48,572 nt of DNA from Candidatus Latescibacterota bacterium (GTDB lineage Bacteria; Latescibacterota; UBA2968; UBA8231). How positions within the stretch are numbered: the stretch's first letter is position 1; every line of letters begins with the position of its first letter. Below, in pieces: positions 39,273-47,983 of this stretch. The position numbers and the translations under genes were made by a program. The notes below the pieces were generated by a model that was not told the DNA's origin, ran no database searches, and saw nothing but the letters and a program-made list of their open reading frames with translations. Where the stretch lies: the NCBI GenBank assembly GCA_009691525.1, contig SICG01000006.1, positions 2,501 to 51,072 of the forward strand, given 5' to 3'.

Positions 39273-39548
39273 GAGGTCGTGCTAGATGGGGAGGTAGCGG
39301 TGCCCTGCACCCGCAATCCGCTATAGCGGGGTCGAATTCCCCTCTAGAGGTCCTCGCACTTCCCCTCCGAACGGCGAAAAAAGGCGTCGAAGGTCAGATT
39401 CTGCGCAACGCAAGGCTTCCGAACCCCGTCAGGACCGGAAGGTAGCAGCGGTAAGAATGTCCTTGCGTGTGCCGTAGAGGTGTCTGGCCTGAGCTGATTG
39501 CAGTCAGGAGGAGAGGAAGTCGGGATCGAAGGGGGGTGCACGACCTTT
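39273..39548 (+). ncRNA. ffs: Large bacterial SRP RNA with Alu domain
   Basis: About 272 nt. The conserved apical hairpin of domain IV is GTCAGG at 39428, ACC-GGAA-GGT at 39434-39443 and AGCAGC at 39444-39449, the Ffh-binding site. The 5' part carries the Alu-domain motif GGGGAGGTAGCGG at 39288-39300 and the matching loops seen in Bacillus scRNA. The ends pair perfectly over eight bases: GGTCGTGC (39275-39282) with GCACGACC (39538-39545). This is the long form, not the 4.5S form. It lies directly upstream of dnaX, a known arrangement. Confidence 0.92.
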
Positions 39549-39552
39549 TTTT
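39538..39552 (+). terminator. Terminator of the SRP RNA
   Basis: The 3' strand of the SRP terminal helix is followed by seven T residues (39546-39552), so the long-range helix end or its local fold acts with the T-run. Thirty bases later dnaX begins, so some read-through or a separate dnaX promoter is needed; none is clear. Confidence 0.5.
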
Positions 39553-39581
39553 GTCCTACACGCGGCGGAAATCCCGAACCC

Positions 39582-41285
39582 ATGGCCTATCAGGTTACCG
39601 CACGCAAATGGCGGCCCCGCCGCTTCGACCAGGTTATCGGTCAGGAACACATCACCACCACTCTGAAAAACGCCCTGCTCTCCGGCCGCATCGCTCAGTG
39701 TTACCTGTTCTGCGGGTCGCGCGGGGTGGGCAAAACTACCACTGCGCGTATTCTGGCCAAAGCCCTCAACTGCGCCCGCCGCGACGGGGCCGACCCCTGC
39801 AACCAATGTTCCTCCTGCCGCAGCATCGCCGAGGGCACCAGTATGGACGTGCTGGAGATCGACGGTGCCTCCAACAACAGTGTCAACGATGTGCGCGAAC
39901 TGCGCGAGGTGGTCCGCTATGCATCCACCGAGGGCAGCCATAAGATCTACATCATCGACGAAGTGCACATGCTCTCCATGCCGGCCTTCAACGCGCTGTT
40001 GAAGACCTTGGAAGAGCCGCCCCCGCATGTGGTTTTTGTTTTCGCCACCACCGAGGTGCAGCAGGTCCCCGACACCATCCTCTCGCGCTGCCAGCGGTTC
40101 AATTTCCGCCGCATCCCGGCCGGCCAGATCGCCCGCCACCTGCAGGCCATCGCCCTGGCCGAAGGCATCGGGGCCGAGGAGGAGGCGCTCTTCTTGTTGG
40201 CCGGGCGGGCCGACGGGTCCCTGCGCGACGCCGAAAGCCTCTTCGACCAGGTGGTTTCCTTCGACCAGGAACGGGTTTCCTCGGCAGGGGTGCACCAGGT
40301 GCTGGGGCTGGTGGACCGCAGCGCTCATTTTGAGTTGATCGGGGCCCTGGCTGCCGCCGATGCCTCGCGGGTACTGGATCTGATTGCCGCGGTGATCGAC
40401 GAGGGCGGGGAGGTCGAGGAGTTCACCCAGGGGCTGGTCGAGCACCTGCGCCACCTGCTCTTCGCCAAGGTGCAGGGCGGGGCCGACGCTCTGGATGTGG
40501 CCGAGGCGGACCGGGCCCGCTACGAGCAGTTGGCCGGCCTCTTCGCCGAGGAAGACCTGCTGCGCATGATGCGGGCGGTCCTGGATCTGGCCGGCGAACT
40601 GCCCCATTCCCTGCAGCCCCGCTTCCGGGCCGAACTGGTCCTGGTGCGCCTGGCCCGCATGGGCCGGGCCGTGGAGGTGGGGCAGTTGCTGGCCCGCCTC
40701 AAGGCCCTGGAACCGGGCCTGGGTGAGGCCGGTAGGAGCGCAGCCCAGGCAAAGGGGTCGGCGCCAGTTGCTCCGGCCAGGAGTATCCCCCCGGCAACAG
40801 CGATCCCGACCCCGGTTCCTACCCGGAGTGCCAGCCCTTCCCCGGCGGCACCTGCTGGGTCGGCGGGACCATCGGTTCTGTCGCCCAGAAAAAGCGCTGC
40901 TGAGCCGGCGCCCCTGGCCCTGCCCACCCCGCCGCCGGCCGGCGGGGAGTTGAGTCTGGCCCAGCTCGAGACCGACTGGGAGGGCCTGGTGCAGGAGGTG
41001 CGCCGCTCGCAGCCACCCCTGGGGATCTTCCTGCAGGGAGCGACCCTGGGCGGGCTGGAGGGCCGGGTGTTGCGCCTGAGTTTTGCCCCGGAGGATTCCT
41101 TCGCCTGCAAGCAGGTGGAGAAGAACAGCGAAGTGGTGGAAGCGCTCGGTGTCCAGCGGTGGGGGCAGCCCCTGCGCCTTAAGTGTGTCCTCCGGGAGGG
41201 GCCACCGCCGGCCGGGCAGGAGACCCGCCAGGCCGACCCCACCCTCAAGTCGGTGCTGGACGCGTTTGACGGCGAGTTGGTCTGA
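39582..41285 (+). CDS. dnaX: DNA polymerase III subunits gamma/tau
   Basis: A 567-aa clamp-loader ATPase. N-terminal YQVTARKWRPRRFDQVIGQE (3-22), Walker A GSRGVGKTT near 46-54, zinc ligands in NCARRDGADPCNQCSSC near 64-80, Walker B IIDEVHM near 125 and the SRC motif ILSRCQRF near 166. Domain III ends near 365. A Pro/Ala-rich linker (about 390-460) then leads to a C-terminal tau-like domain (about 460-567). The frame runs back into the SRP RNA gene, but ATG 39582 matches the family start. The Shine-Dalgarno is weak. A 5-A run at codons 436-438 is discussed as a finding. Confidence 0.94.
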   Translation: MAYQVTARKWRPRRFDQVIGQEHITTTLKNALLSGRIAQCYLFCGSRGVGKTTTARILAKALNCARRDGADPCNQCSSCRSIAEGTSMDVLEIDGASNNSVNDVRELREVVRYASTEGSHKIYIIDEVHMLSMPAFNALLKTLEEPPPHVVFVFATTEVQQVPDTILSRCQRFNFRRIPAGQIARHLQAIALAEGIGAEEEALFLLAGRADGSLRDAESLFDQVVSFDQERVSSAGVHQVLGLVDRSAHFELIGALAAADASRVLDLIAAVIDEGGEVEEFTQGLVEHLRHLLFAKVQGGADALDVAEADRARYEQLAGLFAEEDLLRMMRAVLDLAGELPHSLQPRFRAELVLVRLARMGRAVEVGQLLARLKALEPGLGEAGRSAAQAKGSAPVAPARSIPPATAIPTPVPTRSASPSPAAPAGSAGPSVLSPRKSAAEPAPLALPTPPPAGGELSLAQLETDWEGLVQEVRRSQPPLGIFLQGATLGGLEGRVLRLSFAPEDSFACKQVEKNSEVVEALGVQRWGQPLRLKCVLREGPPPAGQETRQADPTLKSVLDAFDGELV

Positions 41286-41351
41286 GGCCGAGAATTATAT
41301 ATTTTATAAGAAGGTTTCCGGTACATCCGGGTCCTCCCCGCTGAGGTGTGC

Positions 41352-41948
41352 ATGGGTCCTTTGGCTCTCGAAGAACTGATCACCGCCTTTGCCAGACTGC
41401 CGGGCATCGGGCGCAAGACGGCCCAGCGTTTGGCCTTTTACGTCATCAAGAGCCCGCGGGACGAGGCCCAGGCCTTGGCCCAGGCCCTGTTGCGGGCCAA
41501 GGACGACCTGCTGCCCTGCACGGTGTGTTTCAATTTCACCGAGAGGGGCCAGGACTTGTGTGAGGTGTGTCGCAATCCCCGCCGCGACCGGCAGCTCATC
41601 TGCGTAGTCGAGGAGGCCAGCGATGTGCTGGTGCTGGAGCGCAACCAGCTGATGACCGGGGTCTACCATGTGCTGGGCGGCGTGCTCTCGCCCCTGGACG
41701 GGATCGGGCCGGAGGATCTGCGCATCAGCGAATTGACTGCCCGGGTGAAGCAGGAGGGGGTGCGCGAGATCATCCTGGCCCACAACGCTAGTGCCGAGGG
41801 AGACGCCACCGCCGAGTACCTCTCCCGGCAATTGGCCCCGTTCACCCGAGTGACGCGCCTGGCGCGTGGCCTGCCGGTGGGTGCCGATCTGGACTTGGCC
41901 GACAAAGTGACCCTGGCCCACGCCCTGGAAGGCAGACATTCTTTTTGA
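41352..41948 (+). CDS. recR: Recombination mediator protein RecR
   Basis: A 198-aa RecR, which with RecO loads RecA at gaps. Helix-hairpin-helix LPGIGRKTAQRLAF (16-29), zinc finger Cys56, Cys59, Cys70, Cys73 and a Toprim domain starting ICVVEEASDVLVLER near 83. An upstream GTG at 41346 is in frame, but ATG 41352 with GAGG 5 nt before it gives the usual length. The usual dnaX-ybaB-recR order lacks ybaB here; the 66-bp gap is A/T-rich (TTATATATTTTATAAG at 41295-41310) but has no convincing -35. Confidence 0.95.
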   Translation: MGPLALEELITAFARLPGIGRKTAQRLAFYVIKSPRDEAQALAQALLRAKDDLLPCTVCFNFTERGQDLCEVCRNPRRDRQLICVVEEASDVLVLERNQLMTGVYHVLGGVLSPLDGIGPEDLRISELTARVKQEGVREIILAHNASAEGDATAEYLSRQLAPFTRVTRLARGLPVGADLDLADKVTLAHALEGRHSF

Positions 41949-41952
41949 GCCG

Positions 41953-42564
41953 ATGAAGTTCGCTATGAACAGGCCCGAATTCCTCAACTTACCTAATTGC
42001 CTGACCATCTCCAGGATTTGCCTGACGCCGCTCTTCCTGATGATGCTGCTCTCCGACGCCTGGTTCTGGCGCAGCATGGCGCTGGTGGTCTTTGGCATTG
42101 CCTCGCTCACCGATTTCTACGATGGCAGACTGGCCCGTTCCGGCAACCGGGTGACGGCCTTTGGCCGCTTCCTCGACCCGCTGGCCGACAAGATCCTGGT
42201 GACCTCAGCCCTCATCGCTTTTGTCTGGGGGCGGATGGTCAATTTCTGGCTGGTGGCGCCGGTGGTGGTGCGCGACGTGTTGCTCACCGGGGTGCGGATC
42301 TACGGCCTGTACCACGGCCGGCAGATGATCACCTCGCGTCTGGCCAAATGGAAGACCGCGGTCCAGTTGGTCAGCATCGTGGTGATCCTCTCGCTCACCA
42401 GCATGCAGGAATTTCTGGACCGTTTCGGCCAGGAAAGTGCCCTGCCCCTGGAGGGAGAATGGGTTTCTTTTTTGACCAACGCCCTGATGGGCGCGGTGTT
42501 GCTTTTGACCTTGTTATCCGGACTGCACTACCTCTTTCGCCCCCAATTTTACCGCAAGTCCTGA
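41953..42564 (+). CDS. pgsA: CDP-diacylglycerol-glycerol-3-phosphate 3-phosphatidyltransferase
   Basis: A 203-aa membrane enzyme that makes phosphatidylglycerophosphate. The CDP-alcohol phosphatidyltransferase signature is complete: Asp54, Asp57, Gly58, Ala61, Arg62, Gly71, Asp75 and Asp79. PNCLTISRICLTPLF near 14-28 begins the first helix, and about six helices are expected. ATG 41953 is 4 bp after recR; ATG 41965 is an alternative. Immediate linkage to pgpA supports PgsA over other family members. Confidence 0.93.
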   Translation: MKFAMNRPEFLNLPNCLTISRICLTPLFLMMLLSDAWFWRSMALVVFGIASLTDFYDGRLARSGNRVTAFGRFLDPLADKILVTSALIAFVWGRMVNFWLVAPVVVRDVLLTGVRIYGLYHGRQMITSRLAKWKTAVQLVSIVVILSLTSMQEFLDRFGQESALPLEGEWVSFLTNALMGAVLLLTLLSGLHYLFRPQFYRKS

Positions 42565-42592
42565 AAGGCCCTTCCCAGGGCAGGTAAACCGA

Positions 42593-43060
42593 GTGGACTT
42601 ATTGAACAAAGCCCTGGGCACGGTATTTTTTTCAGGGTACGCCCCCCTGGCCCCAGGGACCGCGGGGAGCGCTGTCGTTGCTCTTCTCTACTATTATTTT
42701 GCCGCTCAGTTAGACGCCGCCGGATGGGTCGCGGCCCTAGTGCTGGTTTTTGTGGTCGCTGTCTACACCGCCCAAATGCTGGCCAGGGAATGGGGGGACG
42801 ATCCGAGCCGGGTGGTCATCGACGAGGCGGTGGGGTTCCTGGTGACCGTGGCTTTTCTGCCCCACAGCTTTTGGATGGCGGTGGGCGGGTTTTTTATTTT
42901 TAGGGTTCTGGACATCCTCAAACCGCCTCCGGCCCGCCAGCTCGAAGCACTGCCTGGCGGCTGGGGTATCGTGCTGGACGACGTGGCTGCGGGTATCTAC
43001 GGCAATCTGTTTATCCGCCTAGGGTTGGCAATTTATCAGGGAGGCTTCACGCATGGCTAA
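42593..43060 (+). CDS. pgpA: Phosphatidylglycerophosphatase A
   Basis: A 155-aa membrane phosphatase that removes the phosphate from phosphatidylglycerophosphate to give phosphatidylglycerol. Family motifs: [12 protein letters not shown] (15-26), VIDEAVGF near 74-81, [15 protein letters not shown] near 104-118 and [17 protein letters not shown] near 122-138. The start is GTG 42593. It follows pgsA by 28 bp, so consecutive pathway steps are adjacent. Its last 8 bp overlap the recA start. Confidence 0.94.
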   Translation: MDLLNKALGTVFFSGYAPLAPGTAGSAVVALLYYYFAAQLDAAGWVAALVLVFVVAVYTAQMLAREWGDDPSRVVIDEAVGFLVTVAFLPHSFWMAVGGFFIFRVLDILKPPPARQLEALPGGWGIVLDDVAAGIYGNLFIRLGLAIYQGGFTHG

Positions 43061-44102
43061 GGCCGATGGGGGCGAGCGGAAGGACCAAGAAAAGAAGAAG
43101 GTCCTCGAGTCCACCCTCGCGCAGATAGAAAAGCAGTACGGCAAAGGGGCCATCATGCGCCTGGGCGACCAGGGTGGACAGGTGGAGGTGGAGGTGATCT
43201 CCACCGGCTCCCTGGCCTTGGACGCGGCGCTGGGCACTGGTGGCTTACCTCGGGGGCGCATCGTCGAGATCTACGGGCCAGAGGGCGCCGGGAAGACTTT
43301 GTTATCGCTGCACGCCATCCGCGAGGCCCAGAAGACCGGCGGCAATGCCGCCTTCATCGATGCCGAACACGCCCTCGACATCAACTTTGCCCGCCGCATC
43401 GGGGTGGACGTGCAGAACCTGATCATCTCCCAGCCAGACAGCGGCGAGCAGGGCATGGAGATCGTCGACACCCTGGTGCGCAGCGGGGCCTTCGACATCA
43501 TCGTGGTCGATTCGGTGGCGGCGCTGGTGCCCCAGGCCGAGTTGGAGGGCGAGATGGGGGATTCCCACATGGGATTACACGCCCGGCTGATGTCCCAGGC
43601 CTTGCGCAAGCTGACCGGTTCCATCAACCGCTCGCGCACCTGCCTGATCTTTCTCAACCAGCTGCGCATGAAGATCGGGGTGATGTTCGGCAACCCGGAG
43701 ACCACCACCGGGGGCCGCGCCCTGGCGTTCTATTCTTCGGTGCGCCTCGACATCCGGCGCACGGCGCGTGTCAAGGACGGGGAGGAGGACATCGGCAGCC
43801 GTACCCGGGTCAAAGTGATCAAGAACAAGCTGGCGCCCCCCTTCAGGGAAGCTGAGTTCGACATCCTTTTCATGGGCGAGCACATCGGCATCTCCTACGA
43901 GGGGGATCTGGTGGACCTGGGGGTGGAAAAAGGCCTGGTGGAGAAGAGCGGCACCTGGATGTCCTACAATGGGGACCGATTGGGTCAGGGCCGCGACAAC
44001 GCCAAGGAGTTTCTGGCAGCGCACCCCGAGGTGGCCGCTGACCTGGCCCAGAAACTGCGCGCCTTGCTGGGCCTCAATCACCAGGGCAAAAACGCTACCT
44101 GA
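43053..44102 (+). CDS. recA: Recombinase RecA
   Basis: A 349-aa RecA. Core features: [14 protein letters not shown] (26-39), Walker A GPEGAGKT (75-82), DAEHALD near 103-109, Walker B VVDS (151-154), DNA-binding L2 GNPETTTGG near 214-222 and the C-terminal lobe. The Walker A motif differs from the nearly invariant GPESSGKT: Gly-Ala replaces Ser-Ser, and Leu-Leu follows in place of Thr-Leu. The essential Lys and Thr remain. ATG 43053 lies inside the end of pgpA, with CAGGGAGG upstream. No LexA box is recognised. recX follows. Confidence 0.97.
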   Translation: MAKADGGERKDQEKKKVLESTLAQIEKQYGKGAIMRLGDQGGQVEVEVISTGSLALDAALGTGGLPRGRIVEIYGPEGAGKTLLSLHAIREAQKTGGNAAFIDAEHALDINFARRIGVDVQNLIISQPDSGEQGMEIVDTLVRSGAFDIIVVDSVAALVPQAELEGEMGDSHMGLHARLMSQALRKLTGSINRSRTCLIFLNQLRMKIGVMFGNPETTTGGRALAFYSSVRLDIRRTARVKDGEEDIGSRTRVKVIKNKLAPPFREAEFDILFMGEHIGISYEGDLVDLGVEKGLVEKSGTWMSYNGDRLGQGRDNAKEFLAAHPEVAADLAQKLRALLGLNHQGKNAT

Positions 44103-44122
44103 AGGTCTGAAGGCCGGCCGCC

Positions 44123-44617
44123 GTGGAAGACGAACTGCAAAAGGCCCGCCAGCTCGGCATCCAGTACCTGGGCCGGGCCGACCGCACGGTCTATCAGATT
44201 CGCCAGCGGCTGGTGCGGGCTTCCTTCTCAGAGGTGGTAATCGAGCAGGTGCTGGCCGACTTCGCGCAGCGGCGCTGGCTCGACGACGAGCAATTCGCCC
44301 GTCGCTGGATCAGTTCGCGCCTGAAGAAGAAGCCGGCCGGGGCCCGCCGTCTGGCCAATGATCTGGCGCAGCGGGGCCTGGCCCCCGAGACCGTAGCGCG
44401 GGTTCTGGAGGAGTTCTCCGGGGCGCTGGACAATCCGGAGATGATGGTGGAGTTACTGCGCCGGCAGCGGGGCCGCTACGCCGGTCTGGACGCACCGAAG
44501 GCCAAAAGGCGGATGCTCGATTTTTTGCGCCGGCGCGGCTACGCCGAAGAGGGCGCGTGGCGGGCGGTGAATCAGGTTTGGAAAGAGATGCAGAGAGATG
44601 AAATCCAGGGAAATTAG
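44123..44617 (+). CDS. recX: Regulatory protein RecX
   Basis: A 164-aa helical protein with three tandem three-helix RecX modules. It binds in the groove of RecA filaments and modulates them. YLGRADRTVYQIRQRL near 15-30 and LDDEQFARRWISSRL near 53-67 match the family. GTG 44123 is 20 bp after recA, the usual arrangement. The 3' end overlaps alaS by 20 bp; recA-recX-alaS is a widespread order. Confidence 0.92.
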   Translation: MEDELQKARQLGIQYLGRADRTVYQIRQRLVRASFSEVVIEQVLADFAQRRWLDDEQFARRWISSRLKKKPAGARRLANDLAQRGLAPETVARVLEEFSGALDNPEMMVELLRRQRGRYAGLDAPKAKRRMLDFLRRRGYAEEGAWRAVNQVWKEMQRDEIQGN

Positions 44618-47213
44618 GGAAGACTTCCAGCGCTTCTTTGAGGAGCATGGGCACCAGCGGGTGCCCAGCGCCCCGGTGGTGCCCAAGGACGACCCAACGC
44701 TTTACTTCACCAACGCGGGCATGAACCAGTTCAAGGACGTGTTCCTGGGCCTGGGCCGGCGCGACTATACCCGGGCAGTGGATACCCAGAAATGTATCCG
44801 CGTCTCGGGCAAACACAACGACCTGGAGGAGGTGGGGCCCAGCCCACGGCACCACACCTTCTTCGAGATGCTGGGCAATTGGTCCTTTGGCGACTACTTC
44901 AAGCGCGAGGCCATCACCTGGGCCTGGGAACTGCTGACCCAGCGCTGGGGCATTGACCAGCGGCGGCTGTGGGCCACGGTTTTTGAAGGCGACCCGGCCA
45001 GCGGCCTGGAGCCCGATACCGAGGCCGAACAGTTGTGGATCGAGCACACCAATCTGCCGCCAGAGCGGATCGTGCGGCTCTCGGCCAAGGACAATTTCTG
45101 GGAGATGGGTGCCAGCGGTCCCTGTGGCCCCTGTTCCGAGATCCACTACTACCTGGGTGACGATCCGGCCGCCCAGAGCCTGGAAGGGTTTCTGGCCGGG
45201 GGCGACGACTACGTCGAGATCTGGAACCTGGTCTTTATCCAGTACAACCGCGACGAGGCCGGCGCGCTCCACCTGCTGCCGGCCAAACACGTGGACACCG
45301 GCATGGGCTTTGAACGTATCTGTGCGGTGCTGCAGGGGGTCAAGAACAACTACCAGACCGACGTGTTCAAACCGCTCATCACCCGCATCGCCGAAATGAG
45401 CGGCGTGGCGCCCGAGGGCGAGGCCCAGACCGCCATGCGGGTGATCGCCGACCATGTCCGGTCCCTGACCTTTGCCATCGCCGACGGGGCCCTGCCCGCC
45501 AACGAGGGGCGTGGCTATGTGCTGCGCCGCCTGCTGCGCCGGGCCGCCCGCTACGGCCGCCAGCTCGATCTGCACCAGCCCTTTCTCCACCGGTTGACCG
45601 AGGTGGTAGTGGAGCAACTGGGCGCGGCGTTTCCGGAGATCGCCGCCAAAAAGTCCCACATCGCCCTGGTGCTGAAGGCTGAGGAGGAGAGCTTCGGCAA
45701 GACCCTCGACCGCGGGCTGGAGATCTTCGCGCGCCTCAGCCAGAAGGGTCAGCTCAGCGGCGAAGACACCTTCCAGCTCTACGATACCTACGGGTTTCCG
45801 CTCGATCTGACCGAGTTGATGGCCCGCGAGCGCGGCCTGAGTGTGGATACCGCTGGCTTTGAGGTTGCCCTGGAGCAGCAGCGGCAGCGGGCCCGCCACG
45901 CCGGCCGCGGCCAGTTCAAGGCCAGGGAAGGGGTGGGGGACGCCCTGCCAGGGCCCCACTCGCGTTTTGTGGGTTACGACGAGTTGGAGGCCGATGCCCA
46001 GGTGGTGTGCGCCGAGGTGGACGAAGAGGGGCAGGTACATCTCTTCCTCGACCAGACCCCCTTCTATGCCGAGTCGGGCGGCCAGGTAGGGGATCGGGGT
46101 CTGATTGAGGGGGAGGGGTTTGCCGTTCAGGTGGAGGATACGGTCAAGGCCCGGGGCGGTTTCTTACACCTGGGCCGGCTGCTGGCCGGTCAGGCCGCGG
46201 ACCTACAAGGCAAGGTGTGCGCCCAGGTCGATGCCGAGACCCGGCTGGCCGCAGCCCGCAACCACACCGGCACCCATCTGCTGAACGAGGCCCTGCGCCG
46301 GGTGCTGGGTGAACACGTGGCCCAGATGGGATCGCTGGTGACACCCGAGCGGCTGCGTTTCGACTTTTCCCATTTCGCGGTGCTGGCGCCGGGCCAACTG
46401 CGCCAGGTGGCGGGCATGGTCAACGAGCAGATCCGCGCCGACCTGGAGGTGAGCACCTTTGAGGAAGACCTGGCACGGGCCAGGAAGCTGGGGGCCCAGG
46501 CCCTGTTCGGCGAAAAGTACGAACAGCGGGTGCGGGTGGTGCGCATCGGGGATTTCAGTCTGGAGTTGTGTGGGGGGACCCATGTGCGCTCCACCGGCCA
46601 GATCGGCGCCTTTGAACTGTTGGCCGAGGGCGGTATCGCCGCCGGTACCCGCCGCGCCGAGGGGCTCACCGGGGCCGGCGCCGAGGAGGCTGGCTGGCAG
46701 CAGCGCCAGGTGCTGGAGCGCCTGGGCGGTTTGCTCAATACACCCCCGACCCAGTTGACCGAGAAGGTAGAGGGGGTTCTGGCCCGCCAGCGCGAGTTGG
46801 AACGGGCCCTGGCCGAGGCGCGGGGGCGCCTGGCTGCCGTGGAGGTGGTCGAATGGGTGGCCGCCGCCGTGGAGATAGAGGGAATCAAGGTGGTGGTCCG
46901 CCAGGTCGAAGACACCCAGGCCACGTCCCTGCAGACCCTGGGTGACGGCCTGAGATCCCGCCTGGGTTCGGGCGTGGGGGTGCTGGGCGCAGTGGCCGAG
47001 GGCAAGGTCTTGCTGCTGGCAGTGGTCACCGACGACCTGATCAAGGGCCGGGGCCTTAAGGCCGGCGACCTGGTCCGCCAGGTGGCGCAGCTGGCTGGTG
47101 GCTCGGGCGGGGGCAAGCCCCACATGGCCCAGGCCGGTGCCAAGGACCCCGCATTGCTGGACCAGGCCCTGGCGGCGGTGCCGAAAATCCTTCGACAGTT
47201 GCTGCAAGGTTAG
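44598..47213 (+). CDS. alaS: Alanyl-tRNA synthetase
   Basis: An 871-aa class II synthetase. Catalytic domain about 1-240 (motif 1 near TLYFTNAGMNQFKDVFLG, motif 2 near RHHTFFEMLGNWSFGDYFK), tRNA-recognition domain about 240-450, editing domain about 550-710 with zinc ligands in NHTGTHLL and CGGTH, and C-Ala about 735-871 ending in GGSGGGKPHMAQAGAKD. Length is normal. A tRNA-Ala(CGC) gene lies 5.3 kb upstream in the window. Confidence 0.97.
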   Translation: MKSREIREDFQRFFEEHGHQRVPSAPVVPKDDPTLYFTNAGMNQFKDVFLGLGRRDYTRAVDTQKCIRVSGKHNDLEEVGPSPRHHTFFEMLGNWSFGDYFKREAITWAWELLTQRWGIDQRRLWATVFEGDPASGLEPDTEAEQLWIEHTNLPPERIVRLSAKDNFWEMGASGPCGPCSEIHYYLGDDPAAQSLEGFLAGGDDYVEIWNLVFIQYNRDEAGALHLLPAKHVDTGMGFERICAVLQGVKNNYQTDVFKPLITRIAEMSGVAPEGEAQTAMRVIADHVRSLTFAIADGALPANEGRGYVLRRLLRRAARYGRQLDLHQPFLHRLTEVVVEQLGAAFPEIAAKKSHIALVLKAEEESFGKTLDRGLEIFARLSQKGQLSGEDTFQLYDTYGFPLDLTELMARERGLSVDTAGFEVALEQQRQRARHAGRGQFKAREGVGDALPGPHSRFVGYDELEADAQVVCAEVDEEGQVHLFLDQTPFYAESGGQVGDRGLIEGEGFAVQVEDTVKARGGFLHLGRLLAGQAADLQGKVCAQVDAETRLAAARNHTGTHLLNEALRRVLGEHVAQMGSLVTPERLRFDFSHFAVLAPGQLRQVAGMVNEQIRADLEVSTFEEDLARARKLGAQALFGEKYEQRVRVVRIGDFSLELCGGTHVRSTGQIGAFELLAEGGIAAGTRRAEGLTGAGAEEAGWQQRQVLERLGGLLNTPPTQLTEKVEGVLARQRELERALAEARGRLAAVEVVEWVAAAVEIEGIKVVVRQVEDTQATSLQTLGDGLRSRLGSGVGVLGAVAEGKVLLLAVVTDDLIKGRGLKAGDLVRQVAQLAGGSGGGKPHMAQAGAKDPALLDQALAAVPKILRQLLQG

Positions 47214-47227
47214 GCGAGGAGCGCGTT

Positions 47228-47974
47228 TTGGGAACCGTACTGGAGTACCTATCCGAGATCAGGCAGCGGCGCGGCGCCGGGTATCTGGTGCTTCTAGACC
47301 CGGACCGGCTTTCCCCGGAGGAGTTGGAGCAGCGGGCCCTGGCCTGTGCCGAGGCCGGCGCCGATGCCATTCTCATCGGCACCAGCCTGATGTTCAGCGC
47401 CGCCCGCAATGCCCAGGCTTTTGCCCGGCTCAAGGGGCGGGTGAAAATTCCGCTGATCGGTTTCCCTGGGGACGCCGGGCAGGTAGTGCCCAGCACCGAC
47501 GCCCTGCTTTTTCTCTCGCTGATCAGCGGTCGAAACCCCGAGTTGCTCATCGGCCAGCAGGTGCGGGCTGCACCCCTGCTCAAGGAAGCGGGAATCGAAG
47601 TGATCTCCACCGGGTACATGCTCATCGAGTCGGGGAGTCTGACCTCGGTGGAGTTCATGAGCGGCACTCGGCCCATCCCGCGTAACAAGTGCGACATTGC
47701 CATGGCCCACGCCCTGGCGGCCCGTTATCTGGGCATGAAGCTGCTCTACTTGGAGACCGGCAGCGGGGCGGGCGCCTCGGTGCCAGACGAGATGGTGCGG
47801 GCGGTGGCGGCGTATGCGGAACTGCCGGTGGTGGTGGGCGGGGGTATCCGCGACGGCCAGACCGCGCGGGCCAAGGTGGAGGCCGGGGCCAGTTTTGTCG
47901 TCACTGGCACGGTGGTGGAAGAGGATCAGGGCCGGCTGCGCGAGCTGAGCGCTGCAGTACATATCAAGGGCTAG
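47228..47974 (+). CDS. Geranylgeranylglyceryl phosphate synthase, group II
   Basis: A 248-aa TIM-barrel prenyltransferase of the GGGPS/PcrB family. It would join an all-trans polyprenyl diphosphate to sn-glycerol-1-phosphate, the first ether-lipid step in archaea. Motifs: YLVLLDPDRLSPEE near 18-31, DAILIGTSLMF near 46-56, GYMLIESGSLTSVEFMSGTR near 121-140, KLLYLETGSGAGASVP and VVVGGGIRDGQTA near 198-210. These place it in the larger group II shared by Euryarchaeota and FCB bacteria, not the Bacillus PcrB group. The start is TTG 47228, 14 bp after alaS, with AGGCGAGGAG upstream. No glycerol-1-phosphate dehydrogenase or DGGGPS is in the window. Confidence 0.9.
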   Translation: MGTVLEYLSEIRQRRGAGYLVLLDPDRLSPEELEQRALACAEAGADAILIGTSLMFSAARNAQAFARLKGRVKIPLIGFPGDAGQVVPSTDALLFLSLISGRNPELLIGQQVRAAPLLKEAGIEVISTGYMLIESGSLTSVEFMSGTRPIPRNKCDIAMAHALAARYLGMKLLYLETGSGAGASVPDEMVRAVAAYAELPVVVGGGIRDGQTARAKVEAGASFVVTGTVVEEDQGRLRELSAAVHIKG

Positions 47975-47983
47975 GGCTGGGTG

